Positions 8,801-15,446 are shown, numbered from the stretch's first letter. The stretch is DNA of 64,000 nt from Paenibacillus piscarius (GCF_022234545.1 NZ_JAIEUI010000029.1:1-64000), one strand, 5' to 3'. Made by a program: numbers and translations. Notes: generated by a model from the letters alone, not told the origin.

Positions 8801-8924
8801 TAAGTTTTTTAAATATTGAAAATAAGTAATGTTTGTCCCTTCGGAAAAAACTACTTTTCGGAAAGTCCCATCTACTGATAAATCGTACCGGATCACACTT
8901 TCCCTTCTAATTTATAGATGTTTT

Positions 8925-9665
8925 TTAACAATAGTTAAAAGCAAGATTAATAATCGCTACTGATGCAGGATATAAATTTTCATAAAGGGAAGCACAATTT
9001 AGCAGAGCATTATCGCAGTTACATGCACCATAACCAAAAGCCGTATAACAACGATCATGTGCTCTACAGCAATAATCAAGAGAATTAATTGGTTCCCCCC
9101 CTCCAAATGTTAGTCCATCTCCACATCCGGGTCCGCAGTGTCTATAAAAACGCAATCCATCAATCATACAAACTGAAAACGGGAAATCCTCAGCAAAAAC
9201 ATGATTAATTAATTCGCCTGGAATGTAATCAGGGTCATCAACTAAGCTAGAAATATCGTGATCACTTAGTTCACCTTCATTAAGCTTATCGTGAATCTGT
9301 TCGACTTTCCCATTTTTGATTGTAAAAATCTTAATCATATTACTACTATCGTCTCCAACATAGGAGACTTTTCCAAGAAAAGAAAAACTGTGATCAGCTT
9401 TATTGGAGGTAGCAGCATCATATCGAATTGTTGCTTTTCCGTTGTTATACGAAAAGATAATGAACTCTGCTGTTACAACTTTGTCTTCTTCTACAAATTG
9501 ATCGAATTGATAGGCCAGTTTAATTTCTACATTGTTGCTGTCAAAAGGTGATACTTCTTGTAATGTTGTAACCAAAAGCTGATACTCAGGATGTTTTTTT
9601 ACATATTCGGTTAATTCGAGTTTTTTCTCTCCTTTAATAAAAGCACCATTCATTCTGCTTTCCAT
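8925..9665 (-). CDS. Phospholipase A2-like protein, no signal peptide
   Basis: A 246-residue protein in two parts. Residues 1-165 are acidic and unrecognised. The last 80 residues carry HCGPGCGDG (calcium-loop-like) and CCRAHDRCY, which fits the secreted PLA2 active-site pattern CCxxHDxC with H203/D204. Ten cysteines fall in the last 81 residues, as in disulfide-stabilised PLA2s. There is no N-terminal signal peptide, so export, if it occurs, is non-classical, or the N-terminal part is a proregion. I start at the ATG at 9665, 9 nt after AAAGG; ATGs at 9671 and 9674 are alternatives. It follows the six-cysteine peptide gene by about 30 nt and shares its promoter. Confidence 0.75.
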   Translation of the reverse strand: MESRMNGAFIKGEKKLELTEYVKKHPEYQLLVTTLQEVSPFDSNNVEIKLAYQFDQFVEEDKVVTAEFIIFSYNNGKATIRYDAATSNKADHSFSFLGKVSYVGDDSSNMIKIFTIKNGKVEQIHDKLNEGELSDHDISSLVDDPDYIPGELINHVFAEDFPFSVCMIDGLRFYRHCGPGCGDGLTFGGGEPINSLDYCCRAHDRCYTAFGYGACNCDNALLNCASLYENLYPASVAIINLAFNYC

Positions 9666-9696
9666 TTTCATCATCCTTTACATAATTTATGATAAT

Positions 9697-9867
9697 TTAA
9701 CAAGGGGCGCATTTGTTATAAACAATTTCTCCATCAAACCAAACTACTTTTCTTTTGCACGATGGTTCTGAATAGCAACAAAGTGTATCTAACTCACAAA
9801 TATACTGGCCTTCAATCGTATCTTCTTCCAAAATCTTTTTATTCTCTTTCGCTTCATTGTTTTCCAA
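9697..9867 (-). CDS. 56-residue six-cysteine peptide
   Basis: A small gene with a TTG start. The ribosome site AAGGAGG is near-perfect and lies 8 nt before TTG, and the sigma-type element at 9898-9925 lies directly upstream. The peptide has a charged N-terminal half (Lys/Glu/Asn rich, residues 1-22) and a cysteine-rich half with C24, C30, C31, C37, C53 and C56 (YICELDTLCCYSEPSC ... NKCAPC). There is no signal peptide or double-glycine leader. The layout recalls a leader-core precursor or a metal or disulfide microprotein, but I recognise no family. Co-transcribed with the PLA2-like gene. TTG starts are used elsewhere in this window, so the start codon is not an objection. Confidence 0.75.
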   Translation of the reverse strand: MENNEAKENKKILEEDTIEGQYICELDTLCCYSEPSCKRKVVWFDGEIVYNKCAPC

Positions 9868-9897
9868 CTATATCACCTCCTTCTCTATATCCAGTAA

Positions 9898-9925
9898 AGA
9901 GAAAAAACATCTCTAAAATACAACC
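9898..9925 (-). promoter_or_regulatory. Island promoter E (six-Cys peptide/PLA2 unit)
   Basis: GGTTGT, 18 nt, CTCTTTA on the minus strand, about 17 nt before the ribosome site of the peptide gene. Same element and exact spacing as four other sites in the island; it differs from them in CTCT for CACT. Confidence 0.7.
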
Positions 9926-9953
9926 CGAAATTTAATATTCTATTAGTTTAAGT

Positions 9954-10874
9954 TTAAGTAAAGCTTTTTGATAAATTTAGTAAACCGTTACCTTCTATCG
10001 TCGGGTTACCAAAAAGAAGTGAAGTGCTTTTTATTAACTGAGCATACAACTCTGCTTCAGTGAGTTCCCTTTTGAAGAGAATTCTTGCTTCTTCAATTAA
10101 GAGTGCCAATGCACCTGCAACAAAGGGTGCCGCCATAGAAGTTCCACTTAGTGACTTGTAGCCATTCTGTATAAAAGTAGAGTAAATACTCTCACCAGGG
10201 GAAATAATATCCAGTTGTTCATTTGAATTAGAAAAGGACGACAGCTTTTTTGTTAAGTTTACAGAACCCACTTGGATCACTTCATTGTAAGCACCTGGAT
10301 ACCTGTAATTGAGGACCTCTTTTCCATTTCTGTCATTCCCTGAGGCTACTACAATAGAAATATCATTCTTTACGGCATACTTTATAGCGTCATGTAGTAG
10401 TTTGATATTATTTTTTGTACCTAAAGACATTGATATTATATTTACCTTTTCTCCATTCTCACCTCTCCAATTAATAGCATAATAAATGGCTTGAATTAAA
10501 TTCGTTACACTTCCTGAACCATTATTGTTAAGAGTTTTTAAAATTAGTAGACTAGATTTTGGAGCAACTCCTATATATTTTTTTTTATTTTGGGCAGCAA
10601 TTATTCCCGCTACGTGAGTTCCATGTCCATTCCCATCCAGATAATTGTTAGGATTGTACTGATAGTCACTAGTAAAATTTCGTCCGCCAATTATATTATC
10701 TTTCAGCTCTTCGTGATTTATATCAATTCCTGTATCCATAACTGCAATGACAACCTTTGAACCCTCAATATTACGATTCCAAAATTGACTCGCAAAAATC
10801 ATGTCTAAACCACTATTCTTTTGTTTGTCATCTGGCATAACATCAAATTCCAATAATGAGATCGAATCTTTCAT
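9954..10874 (-). CDS. Intracellular-subtilisin-like serine protease (S8)
   Basis: A 306-residue subtilase with an intact catalytic triad: D47 in VMDTGID, H84 in GNGHGTHVAG and S246 in SGTSMAAP, with N180 as oxyanion residue. It lacks a signal peptide and has only a short N-terminal extension, matching intracellular serine proteases (ISP), which carry a brief inhibitory prosegment; the extension here contains SLLEFDVMP rather than the classical LIPY. The C-terminal helices (ELTEAELYAQLIKSTS) also match ISPs. I start at the ATG at 10874, since the ATG-like codon at 10919 would precede the promoter element at 10906-10933. Plausible role: processing or degrading proteins inside the producing cell, perhaps the neighbouring PLA2-like or cysteine-rich products. 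Confidence 0.88.
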   Translation of the reverse strand: MKDSISLLEFDVMPDDKQKNSGLDMIFASQFWNRNIEGSKVVIAVMDTGIDINHEELKDNIIGGRNFTSDYQYNPNNYLDGNGHGTHVAGIIAAQNKKKYIGVAPKSSLLILKTLNNNGSGSVTNLIQAIYYAINWRGENGEKVNIISMSLGTKNNIKLLHDAIKYAVKNDISIVVASGNDRNGKEVLNYRYPGAYNEVIQVGSVNLTKKLSSFSNSNEQLDIISPGESIYSTFIQNGYKSLSGTSMAAPFVAGALALLIEEARILFKRELTEAELYAQLIKSTSLLFGNPTIEGNGLLNLSKSFT

Positions 10875-10905
10875 TATATTTTCACTACCTTTCTTTTTTA
10901 TTAAA

Positions 10906-10933
10906 AGTGCATTTACCAATCAGTTCTACAACC
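10906..10933 (-). promoter_or_regulatory. Island promoter D (protease unit)
   Basis: GGTTGT (10928-10933), 18 nt, CACTTTTAA on the minus strand, about 30 nt before the protease ATG. Confidence 0.75.
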
Positions 10934-10981
10934 TTACATATACAAAAAAATACGAGTGTTTATTTAATTTATATAGCACCT

Positions 10982-11025
10982 AAAAAGCCCAGACCTTGGT
11001 GTCTATTTCACCGATCATCTGGGCT
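10982..11025 (-). terminator. Terminator of the glutaredoxin/YvrJ-like unit
   Basis: Minus-strand AGCCCAGA...TCTGGGCT followed by TTTTTA. It separates the YvrJ-like gene from protease promoter D. Confidence 0.85.
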
Positions 11026-11078
11026 AAACTTTTACTTATTCAGGTGTAATGTTTTATATTTCTCAGAGCATCACTATA

Positions 11079-11252
11079 TTAATCAACATTGTTATTCATA
11101 TTCTTAATTGCTGAAATAAGTTGATTAACGGAGTCATTTAATTTATCGAATTTTTCTCCTAGAGTTTGTAAAATGTACCGGAGAAGAATAATACATAGCG
11201 CAACAGGAAATCCAACATTCGTTATTATTGAAACTATGTCTTCTTGATTCAT
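11079..11252 (-). CDS. YvrJ/BhlA-like small membrane protein
   Basis: A 57-residue protein with one hydrophobic segment (NVGFPVALCIILLRYILQ) followed by an amphipathic, coiled-coil-like tail (KFDKLNDSVNQLISAI). The NVGFP start of the membrane segment and the heptad tail match the YvrJ family and resemble BhlA/UviB-type holin-like peptides. In B. subtilis YvrJ belongs to the SigO/RsoA regulon, which fits the split sigma factor found here. I start at the ATG at 11252, placed 9 nt after AGGATG; an ATG at 11261 is possible. It follows the glutaredoxin gene closely. It could aid export or release of the unit's signal-less proteins (inference). Confidence 0.7.
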   Translation of the reverse strand: MNQEDIVSIITNVGFPVALCIILLRYILQTLGEKFDKLNDSVNQLISAIKNMNNNVD

Positions 11253-11284
11253 GACCCTCATCCTATCTAAGAAAACTATTTCTT

Positions 11285-11521
11285 TTATAAGAGCACTCTC
11301 TTTAAAGCCACAGAATTGAAACCTTTCACAATTTCCTCTTCTCCTCGGCTATTCGTAATAATTGTATGGGGAACACCAATAATCTCTTTCTTTATTTTTG
11401 AGTCGGTAATTTCAGTAACATCTAATTCACTATAAATCATGTTGTTGTCATTCATCCAATCCTTTATTCTTGTGCAAAAAATGCAATCTGGTCGAGTATA
11501 AATCACAATTTTCTTATCCAT
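11285..11521 (-). CDS. Glutaredoxin-like protein (NrdH/Grx type)
   Basis: A 78-residue thioredoxin-fold protein with the redox motif C13-I-F-C16 after strand VIYTRPD, the cis-proline region GVPHTIIT and a C-terminal helix. Length and order match NrdH-redoxin/glutaredoxin. AAAAGGAG lies 8 nt before the ATG. First gene of a two-gene unit with the YvrJ-like peptide, driven by island promoter A. A thiol oxidoreductase in the same regulon as two cysteine-rich proteins suggests a role in their disulfide state. It is cytoplasmic. Confidence 0.85.
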   Translation of the reverse strand: MDKKIVIYTRPDCIFCTRIKDWMNDNNMIYSELDVTEITDSKIKKEIIGVPHTIITNSRGEEEIVKGFNSVALKRVLL

Positions 11522-11551
11522 TAAAATCTCTCCTTTTTAATGTTTTTGTAA

Positions 11552-11620
11552 GGGGGTGCTCAGATTTGAACCAGGTAAAAGTGTTACGGATTTTTTCCTC
11601 ATCCACTTAGCGATACCCCC
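11552..11620 (-). ncRNA. tRNA-like element in the glutaredoxin leader
   Basis: The minus strand between promoter A and the glutaredoxin gene has ends that pair like an acceptor stem (GGGGGTA ... GCACCCCC), a D-arm-like GCTAAGTGGATGAGG and a T-arm-like GGTTCAAATC. It is 69 nt, the anticodon arm does not fold normally, and no CCA end is encoded. It is either a decayed tRNA gene or a tRNA-mimicking structured leader; a functional tRNA is unlikely. Confidence 0.5.
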
Positions 11621-11646
11621 AAACTTGTTTTGAAATCATTAAATAT

Positions 11647-11674
11647 AGTGTTGTTTGTTTTGAAAATAACAACC
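11647..11674 (-). promoter_or_regulatory. Island promoter A (glutaredoxin unit)
   Basis: GGTTGT (11669-11674), 18 nt, CACTATA on the minus strand. Shares GGTTGTTATT and ACAACACT in full with promoter B of the sigma operon. Confidence 0.75.
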
Positions 11675-11691
11675 CCTTTATTTTTTTGTTT

Positions 11692-11719
11692 GGTTGTGTA
11701 GGATGCAATTTACTTCACT
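11692..11719 (+). promoter_or_regulatory. Island promoter C (77-aa protein)
   Basis: GGTTGT, 18 nt, CACTTTA on the plus strand, about 30 nt before the ATG at 11752. Divergent from promoter A, the two elements being 17 nt apart. Confidence 0.75.
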
Positions 11720-11751
11720 TTATCCAATAGAAATTTAAAGGAGTGATGAAT

Positions 11752-11985
11752 ATGACAGAATTAGATAATTGGAGAGTTAGACACAAAGCAATAAAGAATG
11801 AACTTTTAAAATTAAGTAACAAAATCGCTGAAGCTAAATATCCAGAAGATGTAACTTTCTATCAAGAAATCTGTGAAAGATATGCTTATCATTTAAAGAA
11901 AATAGAAAATTCCTGTCATGAAGAAATAGGAGTATATCTCTGTAATTGTAGTTTTAATGATAAACAGTGTGATTATACGATATAA
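11752..11985 (+). CDS. Small Cys-containing protein of the sigma island
   Basis: A 77-residue unrecognised protein: a helical, Lys/Glu-rich body with an ELLKLSNKIAEAKYPED segment and a tail with clustered cysteines (SCHEEIGVYLCNCSFNDKQC). AAAGGAG lies 8 nt before the ATG at 11752, and it has its own island promoter (C) and its own terminator. The pattern of short charged helix plus Cys tail recalls the six-Cys peptide across the divide, but no sequence similarity is obvious. Confidence 0.7.
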   Translation: MTELDNWRVRHKAIKNELLKLSNKIAEAKYPEDVTFYQEICERYAYHLKKIENSCHEEIGVYLCNCSFNDKQCDYTI

Positions 11986-11991
11986 AAACTT

Positions 11992-12034
11992 AAAAAGCCT
12001 CAATTACTACTTTTGTAGATAATTGAGGCTTTTT
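11992..12034 (+). terminator. Terminator after the 77-aa gene
   Basis: AAAAAGCCTCAATTA...TAATTGAGGCTTTTT, a 13-bp near-perfect stem with T tail, seven bases after the stop codon. Confidence 0.9.
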
Positions 12035-12106
12035 ACATATGCATTTAATTGTATTTAGAGAATTTCCACAAAAAAAGAATAAAATTTATTAATTTAGTTT
12101 CATTGT

Positions 12107-12134
12107 GGTTGTTATTCCAGAAAGACACAACACT
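12107..12134 (+). promoter_or_regulatory. Island promoter B (sigma operon)
   Basis: GGTTGT (12107-12112), 18 nt, CACTTTA. Near-identical to promoter A, implying that the sigma factor activates its own operon. Confidence 0.75.
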
Positions 12135-12175
12135 TTAAATGGTAATTATAAATAATGAAGGGAGAAAATATAAAT

Positions 12176-12706
12176 ATGTCCCAAGATACTGAAAGTATTT
12201 TAGCATATTTGAATAGGAATCCTATTATTAAAAACTTTCTTAATGATAAAAGTAACTATGAATTGTTATTAATGAATATTAAAAACCCTACTTTAAGTAA
12301 TAAAAATCAATTAGACGAAGCATTTAAAACATATTTTTTTGAAATAAGATTTATTTCATATATATCATCTTTAATCCGTTATTCCTCTATTGATTTCGAC
12401 AAAAAGGAAAGAATAATTCAAAAAAGGATGGTTTTTACTTTAGATGATTTTAATTCTATTAGTACTCAAGATTATTTTTTAGAAGATGCACAAATTGAGA
12501 GTATTGCTTCTACTTCTCTTTTATATAATGGAATCAAGTTATTAACAAAAAAGGAAAAAGAGGTACTTGAGGAATTTTATATTAATGGTCTTTCCGATAC
12601 AGAGATTTCAAAAAAAAACAATGTTTCACAACAAGCCACTTTTAAAATAAGAACTAAGGCATTAAAAAAGTTAAGGGAGTTTCTTACAAGAGGAGAATGC
12701 GAATGA
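12176..12706 (+). CDS. SigO-like sigma factor subunit (region 4)
   Basis: A 176-residue protein whose C-terminal third is a sigma region 4 helix-turn-helix: LLTKKEKEVLEEFYINGLS, DTEISKKNNVSQQA, RTKALKKLREFL. No region 2 is recognisable in its N-terminal part. A partner lies immediately downstream with a 4-nt ATGA overlap and resembles region 2. This is the arrangement of B. subtilis SigO (YvrI) with RsoA (YvrHa), where two proteins together form one sigma factor. The ATG at 12176 is preferred over 12155 because AAGGGAG lies between them and promoter B ends at 12134. TcdR/UviA-type sigma factors are an alternative, but these carry both regions in one chain. Confidence 0.75.
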   Translation: MSQDTESILAYLNRNPIIKNFLNDKSNYELLLMNIKNPTLSNKNQLDEAFKTYFFEIRFISYISSLIRYSSIDFDKKERIIQKRMVFTLDDFNSISTQDYFLEDAQIESIASTSLLYNGIKLLTKKEKEVLEEFYINGLSDTEISKKNNVSQQATFKIRTKALKKLREFLTRGECE

Positions 12707-12960
12707 TGGAAAACTTAATGAATTTAATAAAAAAAGCGAAGCAAAAAGACAGAGCAGCTATTGCAACGATCATTGATAAGTTCACTCCTAAAATTCAAAA
12801 ATCACTCTATCAAACTAACGCACAGAATCGTAATGATTTAAGGCAAGAGGTAAATCTAAAAATGATTGAGGCTATAAATAAGTATGATTTAGAGTCAGTC
12901 CCAGGGTTTTGGGAGTTTGTTAACCAAAATATGTATGGAAGTTACAAAGAAACCAATTAG
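12703..12960 (+). CDS. RsoA-like co-sigma subunit (region 2)
   Basis: An 85-residue protein with the pattern of sigma regions 1.2-2.2: LIKKAKQKDRAAIATIIDKF, then RNDLRQEVNLKMIEAINKYD and a short tail. In B. subtilis RsoA supplies the core-binding and -10 recognition part that SigO lacks. The start ATG overlaps the stop of the preceding gene (ATGA), with AGGAG 7 nt upstream, giving translational coupling and hence equal supply of both subunits. It is directly followed by a group II intron remnant, so its C-terminus could have been altered by that insertion. Confidence 0.72.
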   Translation: MMENLMNLIKKAKQKDRAAIATIIDKFTPKIQKSLYQTNAQNRNDLRQEVNLKMIEAINKYDLESVPGFWEFVNQNMYGSYKETN

Positions 12961-12977
12961 ATAAAATTCCAGAAATG

Positions 12978-13419
12978 GGGTGGTCAAGGGCTGGGTACAA
13001 AGCGGAGGAGCGGCCGGTGTGGAAAATGGAACGGTAGAGAATCTACAGGCTCACTTGAAAACACATTGGGAAACAGTGAAAGCCGAACATGGAGGAAAGA
13101 ATTAGCCGATTAAACCGCTCCCGGATTGGGTGGCTTGGCTACTTCCATCTAGCTTCGGCCAAGACGCACCTCCAAACATTGAACCAGTGGATTCGAAGAA
13201 GACTGCGAATGTGCCTATGGAAGCAATGGAAACTAGCGCAAACACGAATTCGGAAACTCCGAGCACTAGGAGTCCCTGAGTGGGCTTGTTTTACAATGGC
13301 CAACTCGAGGCGAGGCGCATGGGAAATGTCCCCGGAAAACGAACAATGCCCTTCCGACTTCCTATTGGGAAGCAAAAGGGCTGAAAAGTTTGCTTTCACG
13401 TTATCTGGAACTTTGTTAA
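12978..13419 (+). pseudogene. Group II intron reverse transcriptase/maturase remnant
   Basis: Three pieces in different frames. (1) An N-terminal RT segment, GGAAGVENGTVENLQAHL followed by KTHWETVKAE, ends near 13085. (2) It is joined directly to the maturase domain from 13089: SRLNRSRIGWLGYFHLA, LNQWIRRRLRMCLWKQWK, GVPEWACFTMANSRRGAW. (3) After a +1 shift near 13335 the native C-terminus continues as ALPTSYWEAKGLKSLLSRYL to TAA at 13417. The RT catalytic core (several hundred residues with YADD) is deleted, so it cannot be active. Confidence 0.85.
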
Positions 13420-13496
13420 CCTTTTGGAACCGCCGTATGCGGATCCGCATGTACGGTGGTAAGAGGACGGGGACTTGCCGCCCCCTCCTACTCGAT
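12978..13496 (+). mobile_element. Decayed group II intron (3' part with internal deletion)
   Basis: The 3' end is clear: a domain V-like hairpin at 13428-13460 (CCGCCGTATGCG...CGCATGTACGGTGG) and domain VI ending in CTACTCGAT at 13496. Upstream lies the reading frame of its protein, heavily reduced. The 5' RNA domains I-III are absent. The element abuts the RsoA-like gene on the left and ends at the stop codon of a minus-strand membrane protein gene on the right. Confidence 0.85.
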
Positions 13497-13757
13497 TTAT
13501 GGTCTTTTTGTATTAGACCAAAAGAATCCGAAAATTAAAAAATAAGCAAAAATAATTATTACAATTGCAGCAGATATCCATCTGATAGCTTTGTTAATTT
13601 TATCGTTTTTCACAAAAAATGTTGAAACAAATGTGATTACAAAACCGATGATAAAAACAAATAAAAATGCGCGATTATAATTCACAACAAGGTCAAATGA
13701 ATAAATACCTAAAGTGATGAGGGAGATTAAAAATAAAACTCTGGATAATAGTTTCAT
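13497..13757 (-). CDS. Small membrane protein, three predicted helices
   Basis: An 86-residue very hydrophobic protein: LLSRVLFLISLITLGIYSF, FLFVFIIGFVITFVSTFFV and AAIVIIIFAYFLIFGFFW, separated by short loops. A ribosome site (AGGAGG) lies 6-8 nt before the ATG. No family recognised. Its stop codon is the first triplet after the intron end, so the original C-terminus may have been replaced by insertion. In B. subtilis a membrane protein (YvrL) modulates SigO; a similar role is possible but there is no sequence support here. No island promoter element precedes it. Confidence 0.6.
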   Translation of the reverse strand: MKLLSRVLFLISLITLGIYSFDLVVNYNRAFLFVFIIGFVITFVSTFFVKNDKINKAIRWISAAIVIIIFAYFLIFGFFWSNTKRP

Positions 13758-14190
13758 AAATCCTCCTTTTATTAGATCTTCCTCAGTAAGTATAACATAA
13801 TTGGGATTAAAGTAAAGTTTTGTATAATACGCGGAAGGTTTAGAAACTCCATTGCTAAAACTATAAAGGATTTATTTGAGACATTTCTTTATCTTATAAT
13901 ATGTATCAGAATTTTGAATAATTCATCTTTCACTAATAAGATAATTCATTTCTTCGTTTGGAAAGTTAAATTTTTTTACTCGACCTGGTTCCAGCCTGCG
14001 TGAACTTTTATTTTTTGAATTAATCTTTACTGATCTATTTGAAATGCTGTGGGCTAAAATCCATACCTCATTCACCTCCCTAGTTTACTTTTTATTTAAC
14101 ATGGGAGCGTAGCCTCCTTTTACAAAGAGTCGAGTGATATTTTTTAGGGGCTTTTCCTTGCGTGAATATAAAATTGTAAAGCTCTATTAA
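13758..14190. other. AT-rich gap at right island edge
   Basis: No gene longer than about ten codons is supported. A good ribosome site (minus strand, near 14075-14085) precedes only a 9-codon frame (14035-14064), perhaps the stub of a lost gene. Poly-T tracts and the drop back to GC-rich sequence near 14190 mark the island boundary. Confidence 0.5.
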
Positions 14191-15411
14191 TTAGCTAACG
14201 CGGCGGGTCAACGCCCAGAATATCAGAGCCAGCGCACTGACCGCTGCACCGAGCAGGCATACCCCGTTCCAGCCCCAATATGCATACATACTGGTAGAGG
14301 CAATCGATCCGGTGGCGCTGCCGATCGAATAGAAGACCATGTAACCGGCAGTAATTCTGCTGCGGACTTCCGGGCGCAGATTAAGGATCATGCTCTGATT
14401 GGTGACATGTACGGCCTGTACGGCCAGGTCAAGCAGGATAATCCCAATGATTAACGCGAGCAGCGAATGTGTAGTATAACTGATTGGGAGCCATGAAAGC
14501 AGCAGCAGAGTCAGCGCCACGCCGGTGGTCTTTTGCCCCAAACCCCGGTCGGCCAGACGGCCAGCCCGAGCAGCTCCTAACGCTCCGGTAACTCCGGCGA
14601 GACCAAACGCTCCAATCGCAGTATGGGACAGAGACAACGGCGGAGCGCTGAGCGGCAGCACCAGGGAAGTCCACAATATACTGAATGCAGTAAAAATCAG
14701 CAGGCATAGTGCAGCGCGGATCCGCAGCAGCCGTTCTTGTGCGAACAGGGTAAACAGCGAACGGAGCAGCTGCGGGTAGGATAGGGATTCTCTCTGGGGT
14801 TCCGATTGCGGCAACACCTTAAACAATACACCAGCCATGATTAGCGTAAATCCCGCGGAGACAAGATAGACAGCCCGCCATCCGGCCAGATCCGTTAATA
14901 CGCCGGCAAATGTACGGGCCAGCAGAATACCAATGACAATTCCGCTGGTCACCACACCCACTGTACGCCCGCGTTCAGCCGGGGCAGCCAGGGTGGCGGC
15001 GAAGGCCACGAGTGTCTGGGTCACTACCGCCAGTAATCCAACCGTAGCGATGCCTATAAATAACACCATGCTGGTGGGGGCAGTGCCCACCACAAGCAGA
15101 GCCAGCACGGACACCAGCATCTGTCCGGCAATCAACCGGCGCCGGTTCAGCAGATCCCCGAGCGGCACCAGCAATAGCAGTCCAAGGGCGTAACAAATCT
15201 GAGTAATGGTGATCACAATGCCTACAGATGAATGCGTAATCCCGAATTGGCTGGAGATTGCGTCCAGCAGGGGCTGCGCGTAATAGATATTGGCGACTGC
15301 CAGTCCGCAGGTGACGGCAAACAGGAGTGCAACCTTGCGGGACATTAAGGATACAGGTACTGATTCTGCTTTTACATCATTTAATTCCGGTTCTTTCACA
15401 ACGCTCGCCAA
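14191..15411 (-). CDS. MFS drug-type exporter
   Basis: A 406-residue major facilitator protein with about 12 hydrophobic segments. The early sequence LAVANIYYAQPLLDAI and the LGDLLNRRRLI motif-A loop are characteristic of the YgaY/YnfM-like group. The start is TTG with AGGGGG 8 nt upstream. It is divergent from the TetR gene at 15609, and the 14-bp operator at 15447-15460 lies just upstream of its start, so the TetR protein very likely represses it. A toxic small molecule is the probable inducer and substrate. Confidence 0.88.
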   Translation of the reverse strand: MASVVKEPELNDVKAESVPVSLMSRKVALLFAVTCGLAVANIYYAQPLLDAISSQFGITHSSVGIVITITQICYALGLLLLVPLGDLLNRRRLIAGQMLVSVLALLVVGTAPTSMVLFIGIATVGLLAVVTQTLVAFAATLAAPAERGRTVGVVTSGIVIGILLARTFAGVLTDLAGWRAVYLVSAGFTLIMAGVLFKVLPQSEPQRESLSYPQLLRSLFTLFAQERLLRIRAALCLLIFTAFSILWTSLVLPLSAPPLSLSHTAIGAFGLAGVTGALGAARAGRLADRGLGQKTTGVALTLLLLSWLPISYTTHSLLALIIGIILLDLAVQAVHVTNQSMILNLRPEVRSRITAGYMVFYSIGSATGSIASTSMYAYWGWNGVCLLGAAVSALALIFWALTRRVS

Positions 15412-15446
15412 ACCTGACGCCCCCTTCGATCTCTCGGTCTAATAAT

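Noticed and set aside
8669..8896. Minus-strand 75-codon frame beside the PLA2-like gene
   Set aside because: Runs through the strong hairpin terminator at 8758-8800, weak GTG start, no family features. The first 40 codons could be a remnant but not an intact gene.
11552..11620. Functional tRNA gene
   Set aside because: Length of 69 nt, mismatched T stem and unworkable anticodon arm; kept only as a tRNA-like element.
8461..14160. Direct repeats as island attachment sites
   Set aside because: Short similarity (TAGGGG) at both borders is too weak to call att sites, and no integrase gene is present.
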